This document shows positions 54,616-63,624 of a stretch of 64,000 nt of DNA, piece after piece. The notes beneath the pieces were generated by a model. The model was not told the DNA's origin, ran no database searches, and saw nothing but the letters and a program-made list of their open reading frames with translations. Source of the stretch: Alphaproteobacteria bacterium (GTDB lineage Bacteria > Pseudomonadota > Alphaproteobacteria > Rhizobiales > JAJFHR01); assembly GCA_024278055.1 (NCBI GenBank), contig JAJRTY010000002.1, positions 1 through 64,000 of the forward strand. The letters are read 5' to 3'. The translations under genes and the position numbers were made by a program. Within the stretch, counting starts at the first letter, position 1. Every line of letters starts with the position of its first letter.

Positions 54616-55433
54616 TACTGCACCCACTTTCTTAAGTAACCGGAGATGTATTCAAGAACCATGACAATAGCGACGATCATGATCAAAATGGCTGCAGTCG
54701 TATCAAATTCATAACGACTGAACGAGGTATTGAGAGTAGCGCCGATGCCCCCACCGCCAACGATACCAACCACGGCACTGTCGCGAAAGTTAATGTCCAG
54801 GCGATACATTGAAAGCCCGATCATCCGCGGCATTACCTGTGGCTGAATGGCATAATTAATCCACTGAAACCAGCTGGAGCCGGTAACCTTGACGGCCTCG
54901 GCCTGGGAAGCGTTCATCGCTTCAATGTCTTCAGCCAGCAGCTTGGCAAAAAACCCGATTGTACCGATTGAAAGAGCAACAAAACCGGCAAAAGGCCCAA
55001 AACCGAACAGTTTAACCGCAAAGATTGCCATAATCACTTCGGGAAAAGACCGCGACGAGGCGATAATTCCCCGGCACAGGAAATAGACCCAGCTCGGGGC
55101 CAGATTACGTGCTGCACCAAGGCCGATTGGCACAGACATTATGATCCCGAAAATCGTCGAAATGACTGCCATCCAGACGCTTTCCATAACGCCATCAAAC
55201 ACCACGCCACGATTGTCGGCAAAATTTGGTGGGAAAAACGCTTCGATAAACCGTCCACCGCGTGGAATTCCCTCGAACGCCCGGGTCCAGTTAACATCCA
55301 TTGTGCCAAGCGCAAGGGCCAGATAAAAGGCAAAGCCCAATATCAGCAACCAACGCAGAAACGCGTTTTTTATAAAAGGCGGGCGTTTCCAGGTATCCGC
55401 ATAGGAGGCTGTTGTTCTGGTGGCATCACTCAT
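54615..55433 (-). CDS. Phosphonate-type ABC transporter permease PhnE (first)
   Basis: A 272-residue permease. The coupling loop is [23 protein letters not shown] (about 185-207), then [22 protein letters not shown]. It overlaps phnC by ATGA and the second permease by TAATG, so the three genes are translationally coupled. Paired PhnE genes are common for phosphonate, phosphite and phosphate-ester importers. Confidence 0.9.
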   Translation of the reverse strand: MSDATRTTASYADTWKRPPFIKNAFLRWLLILGFAFYLALALGTMDVNWTRAFEGIPRGGRFIEAFFPPNFADNRGVVFDGVMESVWMAVISTIFGIIMSVPIGLGAARNLAPSWVYFLCRGIIASSRSFPEVIMAIFAVKLFGFGPFAGFVALSIGTIGFFAKLLAEDIEAMNASQAEAVKVTGSSWFQWINYAIQPQVMPRMIGLSMYRLDINFRDSAVVGIVGGGGIGATLNTSFSRYEFDTTAAILIMIVAIVMVLEYISGYLRKWVQ

Positions 55434-56227
55434 GCCACCACCTCGGTTGCATCGTCCTCTTCATCGACTTCCTCAATAGTGGCTTCCCAGTCTTCCTCAC
55501 CATAAATATCCGTTAACACGGCAGGCGTCAGACCATCAGGCGGACCGTCATAGACAATGACACCTTCCTTGAGGCCAACGATACGTTGGGAGAACATCTG
55601 GGCCAGCAACACATCGTGAATATTGATGATTGCAGCCAGGCCACGTTCGGCGCACAACTCATTGATGAGGCGCATAATCTGTCGCGATGTTTTGGGATCA
55701 AGGCTGGCTGTGGGTTCATCAACCAACAACAGATCCGGATTTTGAATAAGTGCCCGGCATATACCCACCCTTTGGCGCTGGCCACCTGACAATTCATCGG
55801 CGCGTTTGTCAGCCATATGCATCATGCCGACCCGATCAAGCAGGCGATACGCTTCGCGAATATCTTTTTTAGGGAATTTGCGCAAGAAAGCCTGCCAGAA
55901 ACCGACATAACCCAACCGTCCTGACAATACATTTTCCATCACTGTCAAACGCTCAACCAGAGCGTATTCCTGAAAAATCATCCCCATGCGACGGCGCGCC
56001 TTTCGAAGCGCTCCTGATGACAGGTGCGTCAATTCCATGTCGCCGAGAAAAACTTTCCCCCGGGTAGGCTCAACCAGGCGATTAACGCACCTTATTAAGG
56101 TCGATTTACCGGCTCCCGAGGGGCCAATCAGAGCAATAACCTGCCCGTCAGGTATTTCCAGATCAACGCTTTTCAGCGCATCATCCCCAGTCTTGTACCG
56201 TTTGCCCAATCCCTCAAGACGCAGCAT
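55430..56227 (-). CDS. Phosphonate-type ABC transporter ATP-binding protein PhnC
   Basis: A 265-residue ATPase. Walker [10 protein letters not shown], signature [15 protein letters not shown], Walker [13 protein letters not shown] and H-loop INIHDVLLA are intact. The C-terminal tail is acidic ([13 protein letters not shown]) and not usual for the family. GGAGGG precedes the ATG. It lies after a terminator hairpin behind phnD, so it is expressed at a lower level. Confidence 0.9.
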   Translation of the reverse strand: MLRLEGLGKRYKTGDDALKSVDLEIPDGQVIALIGPSGAGKSTLIRCVNRLVEPTRGKVFLGDMELTHLSSGALRKARRRMGMIFQEYALVERLTVMENVLSGRLGYVGFWQAFLRKFPKKDIREAYRLLDRVGMMHMADKRADELSGGQRQRVGICRALIQNPDLLLVDEPTASLDPKTSRQIMRLINELCAERGLAAIINIHDVLLAQMFSQRIVGLKEGVIVYDGPPDGLTPAVLTDIYGEEDWEATIEEVDEEDDATEVVA

Positions 56228-56261
56228 GTACCCTCCAGCTAGTTTTTTGGTTGTTTAAATT

Positions 56262-56303
56262 AAAAAACAGCCGGTCCCCTCACCAACAAGGTGAACCGGC
56301 TGT
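56262..56303 (-). terminator. Terminator-like hairpin between phnD and phnC
   Basis: On the minus strand ACAGCCGGT pairs with ACCGGCTGT (plus-strand 56267-56275 with 56295-56303), followed by a T-run. As both flanking genes run the same way, it probably gives high binding-protein expression with partial readthrough into the transporter genes. Confidence 0.85.
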
Positions 56304-56326
56304 CGTAAAGAGTAAACTACGGCGTA

Positions 56327-57325
56327 TTATTTACAGTCGTAACTTACGCCATTTGCTTTATCGATCTGACGAATAACAGACCAGTCGAATTTGTGTGTGA
56401 TGCCAATAAAGCGGTCCGCTTTCTTAAACTCTTTTTTGAAGTTTTCATCCCACTTATAGGTCCAGAATGCCTGCTTGATCTTGGCAGCCAGGGCTGGATC
56501 CATATTGTAGACAATGCCATACCCTGTGGTCGGGAAAGTCTGCGACTTGTAGATTGTGCGGATTTTTCCTTTTTCGATAATACCACCGCGGCGGATCATC
56601 CGTTCCAGAACCGAATTGGCAATTGCTGCTACTTCATAATCGCCATTGTAAACGCCAAGGATGGAATTATCATGCTTACCGGAGAATACGGGGGTAAAAT
56701 CTTTATTCGCCACCAGGCCGAATTCACCTTTCAAAATCGCGGAAGGCGCTTTGAAACCGGAATTGGATGTTGGTGAGGTGAAGGCCATTGTCTTGCCTTT
56801 AATGTCGGCAGGAGACTGCATTTTAGAATCCTGGGGTACAATGATTTCCATCTCATAGCCGAAAGATCCATCGTTCTTGGCCATCATGCCAAAAGGTACG
56901 AACCCGGCACAGCTGACTGCGATTGGATTGGAGCCGGTGTTAAATCCGGCAACATGCAAACGGCCTGAACGCATGGCTTCCAATTGTGCTGCATTTGATT
57001 GAACAGGGAAAAAAACGACTTTCTTGCCAGTGACTTCTGACATGTGCTTGACAAATCCATCCCAGATGCTGGCGTAAACAGCAGGGTCTTCAACCGGTGT
57101 ATAGGTGAAGATGATTGTATCCGGGTTGATCCAGTCTTTTGGATCAAGCGGTAAATCCGCAGTCTGGTCAAAATTACGGTCGCAATAAGCCTTGTCCAGT
57201 GTACCACGGTTGCACTCCACTGTCTGGGCAGACGCACCATCGATACTCAAAACAGGTGTTCCCGTCCCCAACACACTAAACGCGATGGCGGCAGCCGCAC
57301 CAAGCAGCAAATTTTTAAGTGACAT
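56327..57325 (-). CDS. Phosphonate-type ABC transporter substrate-binding protein PhnD
   Basis: A 332-residue periplasmic protein. The signal peptide MSLKNLLLGAAAAIAFSVLG is followed by a mature part starting near QTVECNRGTLDK. Ligand-binding blocks are FTYTPVEDPAVYAS, the phosphate-group loop TSPTSNSGFKAP and FSGKHDNSILGVYNGDYEVAA, all PhnD-like. There are several cysteines at the two ends that may bridge. The ligand could be a phosphonate, phosphite or phosphate ester. AGGGAGAG precedes the ATG. Confidence 0.9.
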   Translation of the reverse strand: MSLKNLLLGAAAAIAFSVLGTGTPVLSIDGASAQTVECNRGTLDKAYCDRNFDQTADLPLDPKDWINPDTIIFTYTPVEDPAVYASIWDGFVKHMSEVTGKKVVFFPVQSNAAQLEAMRSGRLHVAGFNTGSNPIAVSCAGFVPFGMMAKNDGSFGYEMEIIVPQDSKMQSPADIKGKTMAFTSPTSNSGFKAPSAILKGEFGLVANKDFTPVFSGKHDNSILGVYNGDYEVAAIANSVLERMIRRGGIIEKGKIRTIYKSQTFPTTGYGIVYNMDPALAAKIKQAFWTYKWDENFKKEFKKADRFIGITHKFDWSVIRQIDKANGVSYDCK

Positions 57326-57672
57326 TTTTCTCTCCCTAATTAGTTATCCATACCGCCTAGCATTTATCCATGTTTAAGACAATCAAATTTCAAGCCTTAT
57401 GTGGCTATAATGGTGTATTTCGCCTCGCTCGGGCCCAGGTTTCGGCGGTCATAAAATGTCAGTATTTTTTCTCTTTTACTTGCAGCATCCAAACTTATAC
57501 AAATATATTTTTCATTATAATTCAATGTATTAAGCGGAGTTTTAATTGCTGCCTGTGAAGATATTCACATTCGTTTATAGCAATGTAAATTATGGTCATT
57601 TTTTGGCAGAATTTGGGGTGGTCAGGCGGCTGTCACAATTGCAACAATTTAATTGTAACTGAAAGTTTTCCT
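57326..57672. other. Promoter region upstream of the phnD operon
   Basis: About 350 bases between the end of the glycerate kinase gene and phnD. AT-rich, with a 16-bp operator-like palindrome at 57554-57569 and another partial repeat GGTCAT...ATGTC near 57448-57461. No standard Pho box with two CTGTCAT repeats was found. No gene seen. Confidence 0.5.
57554..57569. promoter_or_regulatory. Operator-like palindrome TGTGAA-N4-TTCACA
   Basis: TGTGAA GATA TTCACA is a perfect 6-bp inverted repeat, resembling CRP/FNR- or GntR/IclR-type operators. It lies upstream of phnD, about 230 bases from its start, and downstream of the glycerate kinase gene. The regulator is unknown. Confidence 0.45.
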
Positions 57673-58944
57673 TCAAAATGGCTGCTCAATCAGAATTGCC
57701 CGGAAATCATTGACGTTGGTCAGCGTCGGTCCCGTAATGATCAAATCTCCCAAATTCTGAAAAAAACCATAGCCATCATTGCAACTCAAATGCGTTGCGG
57801 CATTGAGACCTGCCAGACATGCCCGCCGGTGACTATCCGGGCCGAAGTATGCACCTGCATTATCTTCCGAGCCATCAATTCCATCCGTATCACAGGCGAT
57901 GGCGTAGATGCCGGGATGATCTTTGAGTTCATTCAAAAGTGCCAGTAGAAATTCAGCATTGCGGCCACCCCGGCCATCACCTTTTACTGTGACAGTTGTT
58001 TCGCCGCCGGAAAGCAGAACACACGGTGCGTGAGCCGGTTGATCAAATTTTGCCACCTGGCGCGCAATGCCTGCCATGACGATTGCCACTTCACGGGCTT
58101 CGCCCTCGATACTGTCACCAAGAATTACCGGTGTGATGTTTCTGGTTTTTGCAAATTCGGCGGCGGCGTTGAGCGATGTTTGTGGAGTGGCAATCATTTT
58201 AAACTGATTACCAGTCAGCCTTGCATCTTCAGGGGCCGGGGTCTTTGCGGCATCACTTTCAAGATGCGCCTTCACCGGTCCAGGCACTTCGATTTCGTAT
58301 TTATCCAAAATGGCCACAGCTTCTGCAACCGTGGTTTTATCACCGAGACTGGGGCCCGATCCGATAGTGGCGGGATCATCTCCAGGTATGTCCGATATTG
58401 CCAGGGTGACAACCCGGGCCGGATAAGCCGCCATGGCCAGTCGACCGCCTTTAATGGCTGAGAGGTGCTTGCGCACGCAATTCATCTCTGTGATATCGGC
58501 ACCAGACATAAGCAGGGCCTTGTTGATCAACTGCTTGTGGCTCAAATCCAGACAACCACCAGGCAGGGACAATAATGAAGATGCCCCGCCTGACATCAGG
58601 CACAAAACCAGATCACCTTGTTGTGCGCCACTGGCCAGTTCATAGATACGTTTTGCAGCATCCACTCCAGCAGCATCAGGCACCGGGTGAGCGGCTTCAA
58701 CAACTTCAATGTGATCCAGTGCAAGCGCGTGATCATAGCGCGTAACCACGAGGCCCTCAACGTCGCCTCCCCAGGCATTTTCCACCGCCTTTGCCATCGA
58801 GGCAGCGGCCTTTCCAGCCCCCAGAACGATGATACGACCTTGTGGTTTTGGCGGCAGGAAGGGTGCCAGGCAATGAAGCGGATCAGCTGCCTTCACGCTC
58901 ACCTGGAATAAAGCTTCAAGAAATTCGCGTTGATTTTCCGGCAT
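57673..58944 (-). CDS. Glycerate 2-kinase (GckA/TtuD, MOFRL family)
   Basis: A 423-residue kinase of the MOFRL type (DUF4147 plus MOFRL domains). Blocks are RIIVLGAGKAAASMAKAVE (about 37-55), LCLMSGGASSLLSLPGG (about 113-129), ITEMNCVRKHLSAIKGGRLA and the C-terminal ACDTDGIDGSEDNAGA. It phosphorylates D-glycerate to 2-phosphoglycerate, feeding glycolysis. It starts right after the IclR stop (TAA then ATG), so both form one transcript. Its presence next to sulfolactate and phosphate-ester genes suggests hydroxy-acid catabolism. Confidence 0.9.
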   Translation of the reverse strand: MPENQREFLEALFQVSVKAADPLHCLAPFLPPKPQGRIIVLGAGKAAASMAKAVENAWGGDVEGLVVTRYDHALALDHIEVVEAAHPVPDAAGVDAAKRIYELASGAQQGDLVLCLMSGGASSLLSLPGGCLDLSHKQLINKALLMSGADITEMNCVRKHLSAIKGGRLAMAAYPARVVTLAISDIPGDDPATIGSGPSLGDKTTVAEAVAILDKYEIEVPGPVKAHLESDAAKTPAPEDARLTGNQFKMIATPQTSLNAAAEFAKTRNITPVILGDSIEGEAREVAIVMAGIARQVAKFDQPAHAPCVLLSGGETTVTVKGDGRGGRNAEFLLALLNELKDHPGIYAIACDTDGIDGSEDNAGAYFGPDSHRRACLAGLNAATHLSCNDGYGFFQNLGDLIITGPTLTNVNDFRAILIEQPF

Positions 58945-59799
58945 TTAATTCAACGTTAGCGGGTGGTTTTTGGGAATTCGACCGCCCATGGCCTGGGTAA
59001 TCCGAACAGCTGCTTCTACCACACTGGCACCCAGTATCTGAATTCGTTCGTCCTTTAGGCGCGCGGTGGGGCCGGACAGCGAAATACCGGCCAGCGGCAT
59101 GCCGTTTTCATCAAAGACAACACTGGCAACACAGCGCAGGCCGATGCCATTTTCCTCATCATCAAAGGAAAACCCACGGGTACGAATTTTCTCAAGGTCT
59201 TCGCGAAGCTTTGCCGGCGTATCAATTGTTGTGGAGGTAATGCGTTGCAGGCCGCGAGCATGCAAAATTGAATTTACCTCGCGATCGGAAATCCATGCCA
59301 GCAAGGCTTTGCCAATGCCCGAACAATGCATCGGCACACGACCACCGGGGCGCGTAATTGCCCGCATCAGTTTGAGACATTCAACCTGAGCCAGATAGAT
59401 TACTTCACCATGATCAAAAATACCAAGGTTTACCGTCTCGCCGCTGGTCTCCATCAACCGACGCATCAAAGGCCGCGCCAGTGACACCAGATCACGTGTC
59501 TTGAGAAAAGCATTGCCGGTTTGAAACGCCTGGACACCGACGTTCCACACCCGCCGTTCGGCATCAAAGGCAACATATCTTTCGTTTTGCAATGTGGTCA
59601 GCAATCTATGGGTCGTGGAGGGAGCCAGCCCCACCGTCAACGCCAGATCACTCAGCGAAAAGCCGCCATCAGAATCAGCCAGAGTATTGAGAATACTGAG
59701 CGCACGTGACAAAGATTGAACCTGACCCGTCCGGTCTTTTTTGACCGGCTTGGGCTTTGCACCGCGCAACTCGTCCTCCAGCATGATATTGTCTGGCAT
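58945..59799 (-). CDS. IclR family transcriptional regulator
   Basis: A 284-residue regulator. HTH at about 33-90 (LSRALSILNTLADSDGG; LSDLALTVGLAPSTTHRLLTTLQNERYV), ligand domain at 105-280 with HGEVIYLAQVECLK, MHCSGIGKALLAW and FDDEENGIGLRCVASVVFDENG. It heads the two-gene unit with glycerate kinase and probably controls it. AGGGA gives the start at 59799; ten extra codons upstream are open. Confidence 0.9.
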   Translation of the reverse strand: MPDNIMLEDELRGAKPKPVKKDRTGQVQSLSRALSILNTLADSDGGFSLSDLALTVGLAPSTTHRLLTTLQNERYVAFDAERRVWNVGVQAFQTGNAFLKTRDLVSLARPLMRRLMETSGETVNLGIFDHGEVIYLAQVECLKLMRAITRPGGRVPMHCSGIGKALLAWISDREVNSILHARGLQRITSTTIDTPAKLREDLEKIRTRGFSFDDEENGIGLRCVASVVFDENGMPLAGISLSGPTARLKDERIQILGASVVEAAVRITQAMGGRIPKNHPLTLN

Positions 59800-59965
59800 G
59801 TGAAATTCCCTACTGTTGATTGGGCTCAATTCATCCGGTCACACGAATAGAAGGTTTTTCCTGAAATTGCAAATTCCATGAAAAAAACGTCGATTATTCG
59901 ATGTTTTATTGGGCTTTGCCAGTTTCCATGCATCGGAAACACATCTCAAAAAACATCAGCAGGAT

Positions 59966-60589
59966 TCAGGTCATGACGGAGGACTTGACCAGATTGACCA
60001 TGGTGGCATGGGCCGGGCCGTCACCGATATTTGTAATTCTGTGTGGAAGATCGCCACGGTAGCGCAAGGTTTCGCCCTGCTTGATCGTGTTACTGTCGCC
60101 ATCAACCCAGACTTCCAGCTCCCCCTGCAATACGGAAAGATTTTCAACCGAGCCTTTGGGGTGGGGGTCTGATTCAAGCACGCCGCCAGCTTCCGCCTTG
60201 AAGTCATACCACTGCACCCAATCCACGGTTTTGAGCCAGCCGATGATTGCCATGGTGCATAATCCATCTTCACTGGTCAGCACCGGAATGGCGGAAATAG
60301 TGCTTTTTTCGATAATATTTGAATGTTCTTCGGAGGTTAAAACCTGATCAATCGTCGTATCAAGCGCCTTGCTCAGGCGCCATACCGTGGCCAGAGTGGG
60401 GTTGGTCTCGTTGCGCTCTATTTGCGAGATAATTGACTTGGCGACGCCGGATTGATCGGACAATTCTCCCAGCGACAGATTATAGGCTTTTCGCAGCCGC
60501 TGAATGGTTTTACCCAGCTCCGGTGAATAGCTGGCATCACCATCATTTTTCTTCGAGGAAGCATTTTTTCGCCTTGGCGGTCTTGACAT
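59966..60589 (-). CDS. XRE family regulator with C-terminal cupin domain
   Basis: A 207-residue regulator. A basic N-terminal tail (SRPPRRKNASSKK) precedes the HTH_XRE domain at about 26-80 (IQRLRKAYNLSLGELSDQSGVAKSIISQIER). The cupin domain (about 125-200) includes ENLSVLQGELEVWVDG and LRYRGDLPHRITNIGDGPAH. Such regulators sense small organic ligands, often amines or amino acids. It is divergent from the ferredoxin reductase gene but its target is unknown. Confidence 0.9.
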   Translation of the reverse strand: MSRPPRRKNASSKKNDGDASYSPELGKTIQRLRKAYNLSLGELSDQSGVAKSIISQIERNETNPTLATVWRLSKALDTTIDQVLTSEEHSNIIEKSTISAIPVLTSEDGLCTMAIIGWLKTVDWVQWYDFKAEAGGVLESDPHPKGSVENLSVLQGELEVWVDGDSNTIKQGETLRYRGDLPHRITNIGDGPAHATMVNLVKSSVMT

Positions 60590-60770
60590 TCACGTCGTCC
60601 TTTATAAAATACTAATTGTTCTTTTTGTAGTACGGTGTTAATTATCTGCTTAATTCCCCGTTTTTTTGGGGGTGTTAAGCTTGATAACTAATGCTTCAAG
60701 TGCTGAAAGCCGCGAAGATATCCGTTTTGTTCTGTAAAATGAACATTATTGTGATTAACCAGACTTTGGA

Positions 60771-61856
60771 ATGAGCAGTATAGCAATGAGTGGAGAGATT
60801 GTCAGCATAGAGGAATACTCAACCCGGACAAAATGCACCAGAAGTTGTGATATCGCCATCATTGGTGCGGGACCGGTTGGCCTTTTTGCCGTGTTTCAGG
60901 CTGGTCTGCTGGGGTTGAAATGCATCCTTGTAGATGCGCTCGAGCGGCCCGGTGGACAGTGCAGTGAACTCTACCCGGAAAAACCCATATATGACATTCC
61001 GGCCTATCCGGTAATCAGCGGTCAGGAACTCACCAACAAATTGATGGCACAGATCAAACCGTTTGCACCTGAGTTTCTGTATTCCCAGCAAGTTGCCAGC
61101 CTGTCCAAAACCAGCGACGGCAGTTTTGAACTGGTCACCACCCAGGGAATTACAATTTCAGCGCCGGCCGTGTTTATCGCCGCCGGCGCTGGCAGCTTTG
61201 TGCCGCGCAAGCCTAAGGTTGAGGGTCTTGAGGCGTTCGAGGAAAAATCCTTCTTCTATGCCGTGCGCAACCGCAACACTTTTGTTGATCGCGATGTGGT
61301 GATCTTTGGTGGCGGTGACAGTGCGCTTGACTGGACACTGGACCTCCTGCCGCAGGTAAAGTCGCTCACGCTGGTTCATCGCCGTGACAAGTTTCGCGCC
61401 GCACCTGCTTCGATTGCGGCAATGCGCAAGGCAGTTGCAGATAAGCGTCTGCGTCTGGTGTTGGGCCAGCTGGATGGGCTTGCCGGGATGGATGGCGAGT
61501 TGGAAACAATATCCGTCAAAACATCTGACGGCAGCGTTGAGGATATCAAAGCCGACCGGGCGCTGGCATTCTTTGGCCTTAATATCGAATTGGGACCGAT
61601 AGCTGAATGGGGCCTTAATCTCAACTCCAAACTGATTGAGGTTGACACCGAAAGGTTTGAGACATCGACACCGGGGATTTTCGCCATTGGCGATATCAAC
61701 TGGTATCCCGGCAAGCTCAAACTCATTTTATCGGGCTTTCACGAAAGCGCTCTGGCGGCCCAGGCCGCCTTTAAAATCGCCCGGCCCGATGAAAAGCTGA
61801 TATTTCGCTACACCACTTCATCCAGTGACCTGCACGAAAAACTTGGAGTGGCCTGA
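60771..61856 (+). CDS. Ferredoxin-NADP reductase, thioredoxin-reductase type
   Basis: A 361-residue two-dinucleotide-domain flavoprotein. FAD site is IAIIGAGPVGLFAVFQAG (about 28-45), NADPH site VIFGGGDSALDWTL (about 177-190), and the terminal FAD block GIFAIGDINWYPGKLKLI. It lacks the CxxC disulfide of thioredoxin reductase, so it is a ferredoxin (FNR2) reductase. The next gene, one base overlapping, encodes a ferredoxin, and sulfite reductase follows, so it supplies electrons for sulfite reduction. ATG at 60771 or 60786 are both possible starts. Confidence 0.92.
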   Translation: MSSIAMSGEIVSIEEYSTRTKCTRSCDIAIIGAGPVGLFAVFQAGLLGLKCILVDALERPGGQCSELYPEKPIYDIPAYPVISGQELTNKLMAQIKPFAPEFLYSQQVASLSKTSDGSFELVTTQGITISAPAVFIAAGAGSFVPRKPKVEGLEAFEEKSFFYAVRNRNTFVDRDVVIFGGGDSALDWTLDLLPQVKSLTLVHRRDKFRAAPASIAAMRKAVADKRLRLVLGQLDGLAGMDGELETISVKTSDGSVEDIKADRALAFFGLNIELGPIAEWGLNLNSKLIEVDTERFETSTPGIFAIGDINWYPGKLKLILSGFHESALAAQAAFKIARPDEKLIFRYTTSSSDLHEKLGVA

Positions 61857-62167
61857 TGGGATTTATTCACGTGACAGACAGGCACGGCAAGACCCACGAC
61901 CTTGAAGCGGTTGCAGGCTGGCGGGTGATGGAGATTATCCGCGAACATGGTTTGCCGATTGAAGCGGTGTGCGGCGGGGCGTGCGAATGTGCCACCTGTC
62001 ATGTCCATGTGGCACCTGAGTGGCAGGAAAAGCTCTATCCGGCCCGCGAAGACGAAGAAGACATGCTCGATGAGCTGCCCGAAATCAGCCAGACATCACG
62101 TCTCAGCTGCCAGATCATCTGGCAGGAAAACCTCAATGGTCTGCAATTGACACTGGCAGGTGGATAG
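61856..62167 (+). CDS. [2Fe-2S] ferredoxin (adrenodoxin-like)
   Basis: A 103-residue ferredoxin. The cluster ligands are C39, C45 and C48 in CGGACECATC (plus an extra C43) and C85 in RLSCQI, the C-X5-C-X2-C...C pattern of ISC/adrenodoxin-type ferredoxins. An acidic stretch (EDEEDMLDELPE) provides partner docking. It overlaps the reductase stop by one base and precedes cysG immediately, so it likely passes electrons from the reductase to CysI. Confidence 0.94.
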   Translation: MGFIHVTDRHGKTHDLEAVAGWRVMEIIREHGLPIEAVCGGACECATCHVHVAPEWQEKLYPAREDEEDMLDELPEISQTSRLSCQIIWQENLNGLQLTLAGG

Positions 62168-63232
62168 ATGCGCTATTTTCCCGTCTTTATAGACCTGGAC
62201 GATCAAAAAGTCGTTGTCATCGGTGGCGGTGAAACAGCGGCTCAGAAGGTTCGCCTGCTGTTAAAAACCAATGCCCGGGTGGTTGTCATTGCCCCGCAGC
62301 TGACGCCGGAACTGAGAGGCTTTGCGGCGGAAGGCAAGATCACGGCAATTTTACGCAAATTCAAACCGGCGGATCTGGATTCAGCAAGATTAGTCTATGC
62401 CACCACCGGCAACGCAACCATTGATCGGGCGATTTCACACGCGGCACACAAGTTAAGTATTCCAGTCAACGTTGTTGATGATCCGGTCGCCTGCAGTTTC
62501 ATCACTCCGGCAATTGTGGATCGATCTCCGGTGGTTATTGCCGTTTCCACTGAGGGGGCCGCTCCGGTTCTGGCACGGGAGATGAAATCCAAACTCGAAG
62601 CCATGTTACCGGTGAACTTTGGTGCTCTTGCCACTTTTGCTGCAAGGTTGCGCCCGATTGTTGCCCGCCATATGGAAGGCACCAGCGCCAGACGCCGGTT
62701 CTGGCAGCGCTTTTTTAAAAGCCGGGCACGGAAACTCATACTGGACGGACACGAGGCTGCCGCCTGGAAAATTACCGGCGAGGAAATAGATGCCAGCCTT
62801 GAAAGTGCCAATGCCACCGGTCGCGTGTCGCTGGTGGGGGTCGGTCCCGGCGATCCTGATCTTTTAACCCTCAAGGCGCAAAGACTGCTGCAGGAAGCCG
62901 ATGTCATTGTTCTCGATGGACTGGTCAACCCGGATATTCTGGAATACGCCCGACGCGATGCCCGTAGGTTGTATGTGGGCAAAACACCGGGACACGAGTA
63001 CGTCAAACAAAGCGGGATCAATGCGGTGATGGCGCGAGAAGCGCTGGCGGGTTCGCAGGTGTTGCGCCTGCAAGGCGGTGACAATCTTCATTTTGCCCGC
63101 GACATTGAGGCCCTGAAACCATTAGCCCAACTGGGAATTGAAACAGAGATCATTCCCGGCGTGGGGTCACAACCGCTCGGTTGGTTGCAGGTACCTTCGA
63201 AAAAACTCCACACGCAAGCTGTTAGCACATAA
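62168..63232 (+). CDS. cysG: Siroheme synthase CysG, C-terminally truncated
   Basis: A 354-residue protein; usual CysG is about 460-480. Residues 1-200 form the precorrin-2 dehydrogenase / ferrochelatase part (FPVFIDLDDQKVVVIGGGETA; DDPVACSFITPAIVDRSPVVIAVSTEG). From about 217 the uroporphyrinogen III methyltransferase domain starts well (VSLVGVGPGDPDLLTLKA; VGKTPGHEYVKQSGIN). It then diverges: the loop usually RLKGGDPFVFGRGGEE reads RLQGGDNLHFARDIEA, and the protein ends at HTQAVST, missing the last 100 or so residues. The next gene's ribosome binding site follows at once, so it is a clean truncation. The methyltransferase is probably inactive; the first half looks intact. Confidence 0.9.
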   Translation: MRYFPVFIDLDDQKVVVIGGGETAAQKVRLLLKTNARVVVIAPQLTPELRGFAAEGKITAILRKFKPADLDSARLVYATTGNATIDRAISHAAHKLSIPVNVVDDPVACSFITPAIVDRSPVVIAVSTEGAAPVLAREMKSKLEAMLPVNFGALATFAARLRPIVARHMEGTSARRRFWQRFFKSRARKLILDGHEAAAWKITGEEIDASLESANATGRVSLVGVGPGDPDLLTLKAQRLLQEADVIVLDGLVNPDILEYARRDARRLYVGKTPGHEYVKQSGINAVMAREALAGSQVLRLQGGDNLHFARDIEALKPLAQLGIETEIIPGVGSQPLGWLQVPSKKLHTQAVST

Positions 63233-63243
63233 GGAAAAATCCA

Positions 63244-63624
63244 ATGCAGATCTTAACCGCCAATCGTCTTGTAGATGGTGATGTTGTGTTCCTGACCGAA
63301 GATTATGACTGGTCGATTGAAATCAATGATTCCAAACTGGCCCGGGATCAGACCGAGGCTTGCCGATTGGAAGAAATCGGAGTCCAGGCCGACAGGTCTG
63401 CGCATGTTGTCGGCTGTTATCTGGTTGATGTGAAAATCATTGAAGGCAGGATTGAAGCCACTCATTATCGTGAAATCATGCGCACCAAAGGTCCGACAGT
63501 GCGCGGCGACCTGGGCAAACAGGCTAATGTCCATGGCTCCCGCGGTTTGCGTAGCGGCCAAAGGCCCCTCGCCGCTCAAAATCATCATGCCACCCAACAG
63601 GAGTTCGCCCATGTATCGCTATGA
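63244..63624 (+). CDS. DUF2849 family protein
   Basis: A 126-residue protein starting MQILTANRLVDGDVVFLTEDYDW, the DUF2849 start. Core blocks VVGCYLVDVKIIEGRIEATHYREIMRTKGPTVRGDLG are conserved. DUF2849 genes lie between cysG and cysI in many Rhizobiales and may help sulfite reductase; function is unknown. Here about 35 extra residues follow the core. AAGGA precedes the ATG. The stop overlaps the cysI start by 14 bases, so they are translationally linked. Confidence 0.85.
   Translation: MQILTANRLVDGDVVFLTEDYDWSIEINDSKLARDQTEACRLEEIGVQADRSAHVVGCYLVDVKIIEGRIEATHYREIMRTKGPTVRGDLGKQANVHGSRGLRSGQRPLAAQNHHATQQEFAHVSL

Noticed and set aside
57326-57672. Pho box in front of phnD
   Set aside because: CTGACAT followed by ATGACC near 57446-57461 is an inverted, not direct, repeat and does not fit the two 7-bp CTGTCAT units.
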